From Mycobacterium sp. SM1 (lineage in GTDB: Bacteria; Actinomycetota; Actinomycetes; Mycobacteriales; Mycobacteriaceae): a DNA stretch of 64,000 nt. The DNA lies in NCBI RefSeq assembly GCF_018361265.1, contig NZ_JAFLNH010000002.1, forward strand, positions 186,001-250,000, in the 5' to 3' direction. Numbering within the stretch: position 1 is the stretch's first letter; each line of letters opens with the position of its first letter. The notes under the pieces were generated by a model, which saw only the letters and a list, made by a program, of their open reading frames with translations, did not search any database and was not told the origin of the DNA. Of this stretch, positions 46,456-55,835 are shown piece by piece. The position numbers were made by a program, and so were the translations under genes.

Positions 46456-46844
46456 TGGCAGAGCCCGGCAGCGAAGCGACGGCCGCCCCGAAGGTGTCAC
46501 GGGCCGCCGCGGCACCGGCGGGGCCTGGTGGGGATGCCGCGCCGAAAGAACCGAAAGAAAAGGGCCCCAGGCATACTCCGCGGACACCCAAGCCCCGCGG
46601 CCGGCGCAAAACCCGTATCGGCTATGTGGTGAGCGACAAAATGCAAAAGACCATCGTGGTCGAACTGGAAGACCGGATGAAGCATCCGCTCTACGGCAAG
46701 GTCATCCGGACCACCAAGAAGGTCAAGGCGCATGACGAGAACGGCATCGCCGGTGTCGGTGACCGGGTGGCGTTGATGGAGACGCGGCCGCTGTCGGCGA
46801 CCAAGCGCTGGCGGCTCGTCGAGATTCTCGAGAAGGCCAAGTAG
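46455..46844 (+). CDS. rpsQ: 30S ribosomal protein S17
   Basis: The product has 129 residues from ATG 46455. An Ala/Pro-rich N-terminal extension of about 45 residues precedes the S17 core ([20 protein letters not shown]), as in other mycobacteria. Last gene of the S10 operon in view; the next ribosomal genes (rplN onward in M. tuberculosis) do not appear before the window ends. Confidence 0.96.
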   Translation: MAEPGSEATAAPKVSRAAAAPAGPGGDAAPKEPKEKGPRHTPRTPKPRGRRKTRIGYVVSDKMQKTIVVELEDRMKHPLYGKVIRTTKKVKAHDENGIAGVGDRVALMETRPLSATKRWRLVEILEKAK

Positions 46845-46865
46845 TTTCCGGCTCCGCCGGCGCCG

Positions 46866-47465
46866 GTGCCTCGGCTGGTGCTCCTCGGTGTCGGGGCGAT
46901 GAGCTCGCCGCGCTACCGCCCGGCCGGCTTGCTGGTGGCCTGGGGCGGCCACCGCGTCATGCTGGACGGAGGCCGCTCCGCGGATCCCGGAGCGCCGCTG
47001 GATGCGTGGCTGGTCTGCGACGAGCACGCGGAGTTGGCGCCGCGGATCCGGCGCCGGGCCGCCGAGCTGGGTGTCCGCCCCGCTGTCGGCCCATTCGTGG
47101 CCGGCGGCACCCGGCTGCGGCCGCTGCCGGTGCGGCACACCTCGCACCCCACCGTGGGCTACCTGATCGAGACGGCCCGCCAGCGCGCGGTGTGGGCGCC
47201 CGAGTTCTGGGAATTCCCGGACTGGGCGGCGGGCTCGGCGCTGATGTTCGCCGAGGCCGCCGGATGGAACCGCCCGATCCGATTCGCCCACGGCGCTGGC
47301 GGGCACGCGTGCGTGCGGGACGTGGCCGAGGCGGCTCGCGGCGCGGGCGTGCGCCGGCTGGTCTTCGCCCACATCGGCCGGCCCAGCATCCGGGCGATCG
47401 ACCGCGGCGAGCGGCCACCCTTCGGTGAATGGGGTCACGAGGGCGCGGTCTTCCGGCTGCGCTGA
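46866..47465 (+). CDS. MBL-fold-like hydrolase with degenerate metal site
   Basis: The 199-residue protein starts LVLLGVGAMSSPRYRPAGLLV, like the beta-lactamase_B_2/PhnP branch. It keeps LPVRHTSHPTVGYLIE and the late VFAHIGRPSIRA histidine. The usual HxHxDH motif is replaced by VCDEHAEL, so it may be inactive or have changed chemistry. GTG 46866 starts 21 bases after rpsQ, so it may be transcribed with the S10 operon. I recall similar degenerate proteins in other mycobacteria; function unknown. Confidence 0.7.
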   Translation: MPRLVLLGVGAMSSPRYRPAGLLVAWGGHRVMLDGGRSADPGAPLDAWLVCDEHAELAPRIRRRAAELGVRPAVGPFVAGGTRLRPLPVRHTSHPTVGYLIETARQRAVWAPEFWEFPDWAAGSALMFAEAAGWNRPIRFAHGAGGHACVRDVAEAARGAGVRRLVFAHIGRPSIRAIDRGERPPFGEWGHEGAVFRLR

Positions 47466-47554
47466 GCGCCCGTGCCTGCGCCGGTTTGGCACCTCCCCGA
47501 CACTTCGCGGGTATAGGCTCGCCGCACCGAGGGTCATGCAGAACGGAGCCGGTG

Positions 47555-49906
47555 ATGGCAGCGGAGTTTCACGGCAAGATCGAGCTGGATATTCGCGATT
47601 CGGAGCCCGATTGGGGCCCGTACGCGGCGCCCACCGCGCCGGAGAACGCGCCTAACGTGCTCTATCTGGTGTGGGACGACGTCGGCATCGCGACGTGGGA
47701 CTGTTTTGGCGGGCTGGTCGACATGCCGGCCATGAGCCGCATCGCCCGCCGCGGGGTGCGGCTCTCGCAATTTCACACCACCGCCCTGTGCTCGCCGACT
47801 CGGGCGTCGCTGTTGACCGGGCGCAACGCCAGCACCGTGGGCATGGCAACCATCGAGGAGCTCACCGACGGTTTCCCGAACTGCCACGGGCGCATACCCG
47901 CCGACACCGCGCTGATCTCGGAGGTGCTTGTCGAGCGTGGTTACAACACCTACTGCATCGGCAAGTGGCATCTGACACCGCTGGAGGAGTCCAACCTGGC
48001 GGCGACGAGGCGCAACTGGCCGCTTTCGCGAGGCTTCGAACGGTTCTACGGGTTCTTGGGCGGTGAGACCGACCAGTGGTACCCCGACCTGGTGTACGAC
48101 AATCACCCGGTGGCGCCGCCGGCAACCCCCGAGGACGGTTACCACCTGTCGAAGGACATCGCCGATAAGACGATCGAATTCATCCGCGACGCCAAGGTGA
48201 TCGCGCCCGCGAAGCCATGGTTCGCCTACGTGTGCCCGGGCGCCGGCCATGCGCCCCATCACGTCTTCAAGGAGTGGGCGGACAACTACGCCGGACGCTT
48301 CGACATGGGATACGAGCGCTACCGCGAAATCGCGCTGGAGCGCCAGAAGGCGATGGGCATCGTGCCGGCCGGCACCGAGTTATCCGCGATAAACCCCTAT
48401 CGTGACGTGAAAGGCCCTGCCGGACAGCCATGGCCGCAACAGGACACGGTGCGGCCATGGGAAACGCTGAACGCTGACGAGAGGAAGCTGTTTTCCCGCA
48501 TGGCCGAGGTATTCGCGGGCTTCCTCAGCTACACCGACGCCCAGATCGGGCGGATTCTGGACTATCTCGAGGATTCCGGACAGCTGGACAACACCCTGAT
48601 CGTGGTGATCTCCGACAACGGCGCCAGCGGTGAAGGCGGGCCGAACGGATCGGTGAACGAGGCGAAGTTCTTCAACGGCTACATCGACACCGTCGAAGAG
48701 AGCTTGAAGCACCTTGAGCATCTGGGCGGCCCGCAGACCTACAACCACTACTCGATCGGGTGGGCGATGGCCTTCAACACGCCCTACAAGTTGTTCAAGC
48801 GCTACGCCTCACACGAGGGCGGCATCGCCGACCCGGCTATCCTCAGCTGGCCCAACGGCATCGCCGCGCACGGTGAGGTCCGTGACAACTACGTCAACGT
48901 CTGCGACATCACCCCGACCGTGTACGACCTGCTGGGCTTGACCCCGCCGCAGACGGTGAGGGGAATCCCGCAAAAACCGCTGGACGGAATGAGTTTCAAA
49001 GCGGCGCTTGCTGACCCGAACGCCGACACTGGAAAAAGCACCCAGTTCTACACCATGCTGGGAACCCGCGGGATCTGGCATGACGGCTGGTTCGCCAACA
49101 CCGTGCACGCCGCCGTCCCGGCGGGGTGGTCGCATTTCGCCGCCGACCGCTGGGAGCTCTTTCACATCGCCGCCGATCGCAGCCAGTGTCATGACCTGGC
49201 CGCGCAGCAGCCCGGCAAGCTCGAGGAACTCAAGGCGCTGTGGTTTGCCGAGGCCGCCAAGTACAACGGGCTGCCCCTGGCCGATTTGACCCTGCTGGAA
49301 ACGATGTCGCGGTGGCGGCCGTACGTGGCCGGCGAGCGGTCCACCTACACCTACTACCCCGGCACCGCCGGCGTGGGCATGGGTGCGGGCGCCGAGATAC
49401 GCGGCCGGTCGTTTTCGGTGCTGGCCGACGTGACCATCGGCACCGCCGGTGCCGAAGGTGTGTTGTTCAAACAGGGCGGCCGCCACGGGGGGCATGTCCT
49501 GTTCATCCAGGACGGGCGGCTGCACTACGTCTACAATTTCCTCGGCGAGCAGGAGCAGCTGCTCTCCTCTCCCGCGGCGGTGCCGCCGGGCAGGCATCTG
49601 CTGGGAGTGCGCTATGCCCGGACCGGCACGGTCGCGGACAGCCACACCCCGCTGGGTGCAGCCACCCTCTACATCGACGGCACCCCGGTTGCCGCAATGC
49701 CGGACATGAAGACCCAGCCGGGCACGTTCGGGCTGGCCGGCGTCACCACCACCGTCGGGCGCGACAGTGGCTCGGGGGTGTCCAGGCGCTACCCAGCGCC
49801 GTTCGAGTTCACCGGGGGCGCCATCACACACGTCACCGTCGATCTCTCGGGTGCAGCGTACACAGATTTGGAAAGGAAACTGGCACTTGCCTTTGCGTGT
49901 GACTGA
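47555..49906 (+). CDS. atsA: arylsulfatase AtsA
   Basis: From ATG 47555 the protein is 783 residues (787 in M. tuberculosis). The sulfatase signature CSPTRASLLTGR begins at Cys79, the residue converted to formylglycine. Metal-site Asp41-Asp42 (WDDVG) and SDNGASGEGG are present, as is GKWHLTP. The C-terminal region after about 610 is a beta-sandwich. It hydrolyses aryl or lipid sulfate esters. The modifying enzyme is encoded 690 bases downstream, after an overlapping lipoprotein gene. No signal peptide is evident. Confidence 0.94.
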   Translation: MAAEFHGKIELDIRDSEPDWGPYAAPTAPENAPNVLYLVWDDVGIATWDCFGGLVDMPAMSRIARRGVRLSQFHTTALCSPTRASLLTGRNASTVGMATIEELTDGFPNCHGRIPADTALISEVLVERGYNTYCIGKWHLTPLEESNLAATRRNWPLSRGFERFYGFLGGETDQWYPDLVYDNHPVAPPATPEDGYHLSKDIADKTIEFIRDAKVIAPAKPWFAYVCPGAGHAPHHVFKEWADNYAGRFDMGYERYREIALERQKAMGIVPAGTELSAINPYRDVKGPAGQPWPQQDTVRPWETLNADERKLFSRMAEVFAGFLSYTDAQIGRILDYLEDSGQLDNTLIVVISDNGASGEGGPNGSVNEAKFFNGYIDTVEESLKHLEHLGGPQTYNHYSIGWAMAFNTPYKLFKRYASHEGGIADPAILSWPNGIAAHGEVRDNYVNVCDITPTVYDLLGLTPPQTVRGIPQKPLDGMSFKAALADPNADTGKSTQFYTMLGTRGIWHDGWFANTVHAAVPAGWSHFAADRWELFHIAADRSQCHDLAAQQPGKLEELKALWFAEAAKYNGLPLADLTLLETMSRWRPYVAGERSTYTYYPGTAGVGMGAGAEIRGRSFSVLADVTIGTAGAEGVLFKQGGRHGGHVLFIQDGRLHYVYNFLGEQEQLLSSPAAVPPGRHLLGVRYARTGTVADSHTPLGAATLYIDGTPVAAMPDMKTQPGTFGLAGVTTTVGRDSGSGVSRRYPAPFEFTGGAITHVTVDLSGAAYTDLERKLALAFACD

Positions 49907-50591
49907 AAGGCCGTTGAGGCCGTGGTGCGCCGCGCTGGGATCCGCATGCGCGGTGGCCTTCGCAGTGTGCGCGTGCGACAGGATCAGCGCAGGCACCGCT
50001 ATCCGGGCGGATCAAACGGCTCCGTCGGTGGTTATGACGACAACGCCCACAACCCCGACTGCGGAACCAGGAGTCGAGACCACAGTGCCGGAGCACATTC
50101 CACCGAACGCGTTCGCGTGCTTTCCGCAGCCAAGCGGTATCGGAACTCCCAGCGTCGCTACGGTCTCCGATCCGGCCGCGCCCCGGATCACGGTGGCGGT
50201 GCCCGACGGCTGGACCTCGGAGCCAGGAGACGGCGACGTGGCGCTGACCCTGAGCGGGCCCGACGACCTGACGGGGAAGATCACCGTCGCCGCGACAACC
50301 CTCGACCCCGCTGCGGCCTTCGCCGACTACGCGGCCACGCTGCGCGCAGCGCATCCGGACGTTCGGGTCGACGTTGCGGCGGCCCAGTTTTGCGGTTACA
50401 GCAGCCAGAAGTTGACCGGGGCATTTGGCGGGCCGAGCGGTGAGGTCGCTTTCGCCGACCGCATCACCGACATCTGGACCAACACCAAGACCTATTTGGT
50501 CACGATCCACCTGGAAGGACCGGTCGGCGCGCCCGGGTTCGACGCAGCGAAAGCCGCGTTGCTGCCGGAGTTCGCCATCGTCATACCCTGA
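49899..50591 (+). CDS. putative lipoprotein of unknown function between atsA and the FGE gene
   Basis: The product has 230 residues from GTG 49899, which lies inside the atsA stop (GTGACTGA). The N-terminus has a basic start, a hydrophobic segment (ALGSACAVAFAV) and a cysteine (CAC-D) fitting a lipobox. A Thr/Pro-rich linker follows. The folded part (RITVAVPDGWTSEPGDGDVA onward) resembles the compact domains of mycobacterial LpqT/LpqN-type lipoproteins, but I cannot assign the family firmly. Overlap with atsA implies translational coupling. Confidence 0.65.
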   Translation: MTERPLRPWCAALGSACAVAFAVCACDRISAGTAIRADQTAPSVVMTTTPTTPTAEPGVETTVPEHIPPNAFACFPQPSGIGTPSVATVSDPAAPRITVAVPDGWTSEPGDGDVALTLSGPDDLTGKITVAATTLDPAAAFADYAATLRAAHPDVRVDVAAAQFCGYSSQKLTGAFGGPSGEVAFADRITDIWTNTKTYLVTIHLEGPVGAPGFDAAKAALLPEFAIVIP

Positions 50592-50595
50592 AACC

Positions 50596-51486
50596 GTGCT
50601 CACCGAGTTGGTGGACCTGCCGGGCGGAACGTTTCGGATGGGCTCGAGTTGCTACCCCGAAGAGGCGCCGATCCACACCGTGACCGTGGGCGCGTTCGCG
50701 GTGGAACGCCACCCGGTGACCAACGCGCAGTTCGCCACGTTCGTCGCCGCGACAGGCTATGTGACGGTCGCGGAGCAACCGATCGATCCCGCGCTTTACC
50801 CGGGAGCCGACCCCGGTGAGCTGCAGCCGGGTGCGATGGTGTTTCGCCCGACGCCCGGCCCGGTGGATCTGCGGGACTGGCGCCAGTGGTGGCACTGGGT
50901 GCCGGGCGCCTCGTGGCGGCACCCGTTCGGGCCCGACAGCGATATCGAGGGCAAGGCCGATCACCCCGTCGTGCAAGTCGCCTACCCGGACGCCGCGGCG
51001 TACGCGCGGTGGGCGGGGCGGCGGCTGCCCACCGAGGCCGAGTGGGAGTACGCGGCCCGCGGCGGGACCACGACGACATACGCATGGGGTGACGAGGAAA
51101 AGCCGGGTGGGCGGCTGATGGCCAATACCTGGCAGGGCAAGTTCCCGTACCGCAACGACGGCGCCCTCGGCTGGGTGGGCACCTCTCCGGTGGGCACGTT
51201 CCCGCCCAACGGGTTTGGATTGCTGGATATGATCGGCAACGTCTGGGAGTGGACGGCCACCGAGTTTCGCGCGCACCATCGGCTCGAGCGGCCGCCGAAG
51301 GCCTGCTGTGCGCCGTCGGGCCCCGCGGACCCCGCGATCAGCCAGACGCTCAAAGGGGGCTCGCACCTGTGCGCGCCGGAGTACTGCCACCGCTACCGGC
51401 CGGCGGCGCGCTCTCCCCAGTCGCAAGACACCGCCACCACGCACATCGGGTTCCGGTGCGTCTCGGACCGCTTGGGCCACAGCTAA
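50596..51486 (+). CDS. formylglycine-generating enzyme (sulfatase-modifying factor)
   Basis: The 296-residue protein matches M. tuberculosis Rv0712 (299). The FGE/SUMF1 fold shows FRMGSSCYPEEAP, HPVTNAQFA, RLPTEAEWEYAARGG and GNVWEWT. The copper-binding active-site cysteines are 259 and 264 in SHLCAPEYCHRYRPAAR. It oxidises the sulfatase cysteine in CxPxR to formylglycine, and its obvious client is AtsA Cys79. GTG 50596 starts four bases after the lipoprotein stop. Confidence 0.93.
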   Translation: MLTELVDLPGGTFRMGSSCYPEEAPIHTVTVGAFAVERHPVTNAQFATFVAATGYVTVAEQPIDPALYPGADPGELQPGAMVFRPTPGPVDLRDWRQWWHWVPGASWRHPFGPDSDIEGKADHPVVQVAYPDAAAYARWAGRRLPTEAEWEYAARGGTTTTYAWGDEEKPGGRLMANTWQGKFPYRNDGALGWVGTSPVGTFPPNGFGLLDMIGNVWEWTATEFRAHHRLERPPKACCAPSGPADPAISQTLKGGSHLCAPEYCHRYRPAARSPQSQDTATTHIGFRCVSDRLGHS

Positions 51487-51614
51487 AAAGGCGGCGGCTC
51501 GTGGGGTGGCTGCTATGGGCAAGATCGGTGGATCGAAGGGGGCGGCGCCAACGTGTCGCCGACAACATGGAGCCTTCGGCCCGGTTCGCCGGCAGCGGCC
51601 AGTGCGCGTGGCGT
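51487..51614. other. convergent gap at the edge of the accessory island
   Basis: No gene is visible in these 128 bases between the rightward FGE gene and the leftward SWIM gene. No clear hairpin terminator or repeat marking an insertion boundary was seen. Confidence 0.45.
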
Positions 51615-52469
51615 TCATGCGGGTTCGGCCTGGCCACCGTGTCCGAGGGCGTGATAGGCGGGTCGCAGCAGCTCGGTCAGCGCCCGTCCGCGGACAGCGG
51701 CGCTGATGTCGGGCAGCTGGTCGAGCAGCGCCGCCGCCGGCGTCGCCGGCGGGTTGGGGACCCGCACCTCGGCCTGGCATGCGTAATAAGTGTCAATGCA
51801 GTCGGCGAGCGGTCGGGCTGGCTGTTCTGCGCGGTCGGCGACCGGTGCTCCGCCGGCGCGGACGGCGGACAGGTTGGCCAGCAGATCCTCGCGCTCGCGG
51901 CCCCGCCACGCCAGGATGGCGAACGGGTCATCGTCGAAGGACTCGGCCAGCAGGTAGAAGACGGCGGCCAGGTGCTTGCAGGGGACGGCGTAGTCGGGGC
52001 AGGCGCAATCCAGCGACAGCTCCCGCGCGGTCGCGGGGAACAGCGACAGGCCGAACCCGGCGAACACGTCCTCGATGTCCTCAGGCATCTCGCCGGCCAG
52101 TAGTTTAGCTGCGTACCAAGCATTTTCAGCAAGGCGGCGCTCAACTCGGGACCATTCGGACTTGCCGAATGCGGGGATCTGAATCCGGACCCGGTACGGG
52201 CGGGCCCTGCTGCCCTGCACCTCGGCGCTGACCAAGCCCGGATCCACCTCGAGCGCGATCACCTGCCCCTGGCGCGCGTAGGTCCGGCCGCGCTGCAGCC
52301 GACTACCCAGGCCGATGTCCTCCAGCACCGCGACGAACCGCTGCGACCACCAGGTCTGCGCGATGGCGCCGCGGGCGCTGCGGGCCTTGAGCCCGCCCTG
52401 CACGGGACGGGGTCGCGAGGGCTGGGGATACCAGCCCCGTGGAGGTGTCCGCCGGCGAGCCTTATTCAC
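51615..52469 (-). CDS. SWIM zinc-finger protein, partner of the adjacent SNF2 helicase
   Basis: The product has 284 residues from GTG 52469. The SWIM motif is CxCx6CxH: CACPDYAVPCKHLAAVFY near 165-182, a zinc site usually linked to nucleic acid or protein binding. The start codon overlaps the helicase stop by 8 bases, so the two are translationally coupled. M. tuberculosis has the pair Rv2101 (helZ)-Rv2102 elsewhere in its genome. Function is not established. Confidence 0.85.
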   Translation of the reverse strand: MNKARRRTPPRGWYPQPSRPRPVQGGLKARSARGAIAQTWWSQRFVAVLEDIGLGSRLQRGRTYARQGQVIALEVDPGLVSAEVQGSRARPYRVRIQIPAFGKSEWSRVERRLAENAWYAAKLLAGEMPEDIEDVFAGFGLSLFPATARELSLDCACPDYAVPCKHLAAVFYLLAESFDDDPFAILAWRGREREDLLANLSAVRAGGAPVADRAEQPARPLADCIDTYYACQAEVRVPNPPATPAAALLDQLPDISAAVRGRALTELLRPAYHALGHGGQAEPA

Positions 52470-55400
52470 CGACGGCTCCCTCGGCCAGTGCGAACAGCTC
52501 ACGCAGGTCGCGGGTGGACAGTTCGGTCAGCCAGCCTTCCCCGTCGGTGACCACCAGCTCGGCCAGCGCCTTCTTCTCCTCGATCATCTCGTCGATCTTC
52601 TCCTCGAGAGTGCCCGTGCAGATAAATTTGCGCACCTGCACCGTGCGGCGCTGTCCGATCCGAAACGCCCGGTCGGTCGCCTGATTCTCCACCGCCGGGT
52701 TCCACCACCGGTCCAGGTGCACAACATGATTGGCCGCGGTGAGGTTCAGCCCGGTGCCGCCCGCCCGCAACGACAGCAAAAAGATGGCCGGCCCGTCCCC
52801 GGACTGGAACCGGGCCACCATCTCGTCGCGGCGCTTCTTGGGGGTGCCACCGTGCAGGTAGGCGATGTCGCGGCCGAAGCGCGCGGCCAGGTGCGGCACC
52901 AGCAGCTCAGCGAACTCGGTGAACTGGGTGAAGCACAGCACCCGGTCACCCTCGGCCAGGACCTCCTCGAGGATCTCCTCGAGGCGGATCACCTTGCCCG
53001 AGCGCCGGCCGACGGGGGAGCGGTCGTGCAGCAGCTGCGCGGGGTGGTTGCACACCTGCTTGAGCTTGGCCATCGCGGCCAGCACGTTGCCGCGCCGCTC
53101 GATTCCCCGGGTGTTCTCGATCTTGTCGAGCATGTCGGCGACGACGGCCTGATACAGCGAGGCCTGCTCGGTGGTGAGCTGACAGTACTGTTTGATCTCG
53201 ATCTTGTCCGGCAGGTCGTCGATGATCGCCGGGTCGGTTTTGACGCGGCGCAAGATGTAGGGCCGGGTGATCGCGCGCAGCCGCTCGGCCGGCTCGGTCT
53301 GGCCGTGCCGTTCGATCGGGATCGCGTAGCGGGTGCGGAACCGTTCTGAGGATCCGAGCAGGCCGGGATTAAGGAAGTCCATGATCGACCACAGCTCGGC
53401 CAGCCGGTTTTCCATCGGCGTGCCGGTTAGCGCCACCCGGTGCCCCGCTTGCAGCCGCCGCACCGCCTTGGCCGCCCGCGACAGGCTGTTCTTCACGGCC
53501 TGCGCCTCGTCCAGCACCACCCGGTTCCACTGGTAGCCGGCCAGCTCGTCGATGTCGCGGGTGGCGGTGGCATAGGTGCTGACGATCAGATCGGTGCGCT
53601 CGACGAGTTCAGCCAGCGCGTCGCCGTGCAGCCGCGCGCCGCCGTGGTGCGCGTAGACGCGCAGGCCGGGCGCGAATTTCGCCGCCTCCCGCTGCCAGTT
53701 ACCGACCAATGACATCGGGCACAGCAGCAGCGTGGGACCGGCATTCGGATCCTGGTGTCGCTGAAAGGCTTCCATAGCCAGCAGCTGAACGGTCTTACCC
53801 AGGCCCATGTCGTCACCCAGGCAGCTGCCCAAGCCCAGCGAGGACAAAAACGCCAGCCACGACAGGCCGCGCTGCTGGTAGGGGCGCAGCGTCGCGGTGA
53901 ATCCGTCCGGCGGCCACAGCGGCCGCAGCGTCTGCGCCGCGGCCCCACCGAGCAGGTCCCCGAGCCACCCGTCGGCGCGCACCGCGGTGACCTCGAGGGG
54001 GGTGTCGACGTCGTCTGGGTGGCGGGCGGCCAGCGCGAGGATCTCGGCCGCGGTCTTGCGGCCGGCGGGCTTGCGTGCCAAGAACTCCAGCCCGCGGCGC
54101 AGCTGCTCGGGATCCACCGCCACCCATTGGCCGCGCAGCCGGATCAACGGGGCCTTGGTCTCGGCAAGCGCCGCGATTTCGTCCTCGGTGAGCGTGTCGT
54201 CGCCGACGGCCAGCTCCCAGCGGAACTCAACGAGTTGGTCGCGACCGAACTTGCTGGCCTTGCTCACCACTCCGTCGACCGGGGTGTGCGCCGACAGCGC
54301 GAGCCCCAGCTTGCGCCGCCGATCCCACCAGGACGGCAGCAGCACGCCGAACCCCGCCTCGTCGAGCACCGCGGCCGTGTCCGACAGGAACCGGTAGGCG
54401 CCGTCGGCGTCGAGGGTGAGCTCGCATGGGTGCGCGGTGCGCAGGCCGGTCGCCAGCTCCGGGAAGATCCGGTTGGCCCGGCCCAGCTCGCTCAGCAGCA
54501 GCTCCTGCGGTCGCTCCAGCCACCGGCGCAGACTGCCGTCGTCATCCCACACCTGCTCGGCGGGGACGAGCAGGCTCGGGTCCTCCGTCGACTGCAACAG
54601 GAACTCCAGCCGCCACAACGAGCGGGCCCCAGCCTCGGTCTCGGCCTCGCCGTCGTCGGCTTCGGTTTCTGACAACCAGAATGTCGCCCTTGCCGGGCCG
54701 ACCACGCCGGTGCCGACGTCGTCCCAGGGCCGCAACGCCTGGGCCAACGCATCGAGTTCGTCGGGTTCGGCCTCGAACCGGCCGTCCGGACCAGTCAGCG
54801 CCGTCAACCATTCCGCCACGACTGCTTGACGCTTGGCGCGGCCCCGGCGCGGGGGCGCCAGGTCGATCCCGGCCAACGCCTCGCGCATCGCGGCATCGAC
54901 CATCGCATTCAGCGCCGACACCACCAGTTCGTGCGGGTCGTGTCCGCCCCGCTCGGCCCGGCACACCGGCGGCATCGCCGAGGTCAGCGAGCTCATCGCG
55001 ACCACGTCGCGCCCCTGCAACACCGGACGCCAGCAGGCGATCGCGCCGTGCGTATCGCACCGCAGCTGTGGCAGGACGCGACCCCGCTCGGCCAGCTCAC
55101 GTGCGAACGCAGCCAGTTCGGCCAGGTAGCCGACGGACGCGCCATAGCGGATGTCGGCCACCGGCTCGTCGAGCGCCGCCAGCGCGGCTCCGGCATCCAG
55201 TTGCACGACCGGAACCGCCCACGCCAGCAGCGTCGGGTTGGTTCGCGCGGCCGGGCGCGGGATGATCCCGATCAGCTCCGGCGAGTCCAGCGGCGCCGAC
55301 CGCAACGACGGCAACAGCAGCACGGAACTACCCTGCTTGCCCGGATGAATCTCCGCGATCGCGTCGGCGGGCGCCGCGAACGGGTGCGGCCGCGCCGAAC

Positions 55401-55497
55401 GCAACGCCTGACTCGGGCTCTTCACCGTCAGATCGGAGTCCTCCGCCCACAGCCGCAAATCCCCCGACATGGACCAGAAGCCGTGCAGGACCAGCAT
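52462..55497 (-). CDS. helZ: SNF2-family DNA helicase/translocase (HelZ-like)
   Basis: The 1011-residue protein (M. tuberculosis HelZ is 1013) has a large N-terminal region including DUF3670-like sequence. The SNF2 ATPase core follows, with motif I DDMGLGKT near 564, motif II LDEAQAVKN, GTPMENRLAELWSIMDF and the C-terminal helicase domain (HGGTPKKRRDEMVARFQ, motif VI ATDRAFRIGQRRTVQV). These proteins are ATP-driven dsDNA translocases. Start at 55497 is an ATG. Same strand and overlap with the SWIM gene; divergent from the Wadjet operon 515 bases away. Confidence 0.88.
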   Translation of the reverse strand: MLVLHGFWSMSGDLRLWAEDSDLTVKSPSQALRSARPHPFAAPADAIAEIHPGKQGSSVLLLPSLRSAPLDSPELIGIIPRPAARTNPTLLAWAVPVVQLDAGAALAALDEPVADIRYGASVGYLAELAAFARELAERGRVLPQLRCDTHGAIACWRPVLQGRDVVAMSSLTSAMPPVCRAERGGHDPHELVVSALNAMVDAAMREALAGIDLAPPRRGRAKRQAVVAEWLTALTGPDGRFEAEPDELDALAQALRPWDDVGTGVVGPARATFWLSETEADDGEAETEAGARSLWRLEFLLQSTEDPSLLVPAEQVWDDDGSLRRWLERPQELLLSELGRANRIFPELATGLRTAHPCELTLDADGAYRFLSDTAAVLDEAGFGVLLPSWWDRRRKLGLALSAHTPVDGVVSKASKFGRDQLVEFRWELAVGDDTLTEDEIAALAETKAPLIRLRGQWVAVDPEQLRRGLEFLARKPAGRKTAAEILALAARHPDDVDTPLEVTAVRADGWLGDLLGGAAAQTLRPLWPPDGFTATLRPYQQRGLSWLAFLSSLGLGSCLGDDMGLGKTVQLLAMEAFQRHQDPNAGPTLLLCPMSLVGNWQREAAKFAPGLRVYAHHGGARLHGDALAELVERTDLIVSTYATATRDIDELAGYQWNRVVLDEAQAVKNSLSRAAKAVRRLQAGHRVALTGTPMENRLAELWSIMDFLNPGLLGSSERFRTRYAIPIERHGQTEPAERLRAITRPYILRRVKTDPAIIDDLPDKIEIKQYCQLTTEQASLYQAVVADMLDKIENTRGIERRGNVLAAMAKLKQVCNHPAQLLHDRSPVGRRSGKVIRLEEILEEVLAEGDRVLCFTQFTEFAELLVPHLAARFGRDIAYLHGGTPKKRRDEMVARFQSGDGPAIFLLSLRAGGTGLNLTAANHVVHLDRWWNPAVENQATDRAFRIGQRRTVQVRKFICTGTLEEKIDEMIEEKKALAELVVTDGEGWLTELSTRDLRELFALAEGAVGE

Positions 55498-55574
55498 TCA
55501 GTTCCCTCTCATCGTGCCGCGCGCTACCACGCTAACCGGGGGACGCCGCCGCGCGGCTGCGCCGCGCCGGGCAG

Positions 55575-55835
55575 CTACCCGAGATCCTCACGCTCGTCCT
55601 CGAAGCACCCGAACGGTGCCCCGCCGGGGGTGTAGCCGACGACGAGCATCCGCTGATCGCCCACCCAGACCCACTCGGGATCGTCGAATTGCCCGGCGTC
55701 GAGATTGTCCGCGGGCCGGTGAGCACGTTTCGGAGTTGCCCTGCGCCTGTCGCGCCGTCGTGGCATGGACCGAGTGTGTTGGGTGGCAGCAGCTTTGCCG
55801 CGTTCGTGCTCGACTAGCCGCTCTTCCAGCGCCAA
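55575..55835 (-). CDS. small unknown protein between helZ and jetA
   Basis: The open frame gives 86 residues from TTG 55835, or 63 from ATG 55766. The C-terminal third (DDPEWVWVGDQRMLVVGYTP, then GGAPFGCFEDE) is compact and looks real. The N-terminal part is rich in Arg and Glu. I do not recognise a family. It lies 78 bases upstream of the helZ start, on the same strand, so it might belong to that transcription unit. Bases 55836-55999 hold no other gene. Confidence 0.4.
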   Translation of the reverse strand: MALEERLVEHERGKAAATQHTRSMPRRRDRRRATPKRAHRPADNLDAGQFDDPEWVWVGDQRMLVVGYTPGGAPFGCFEDEREDLG

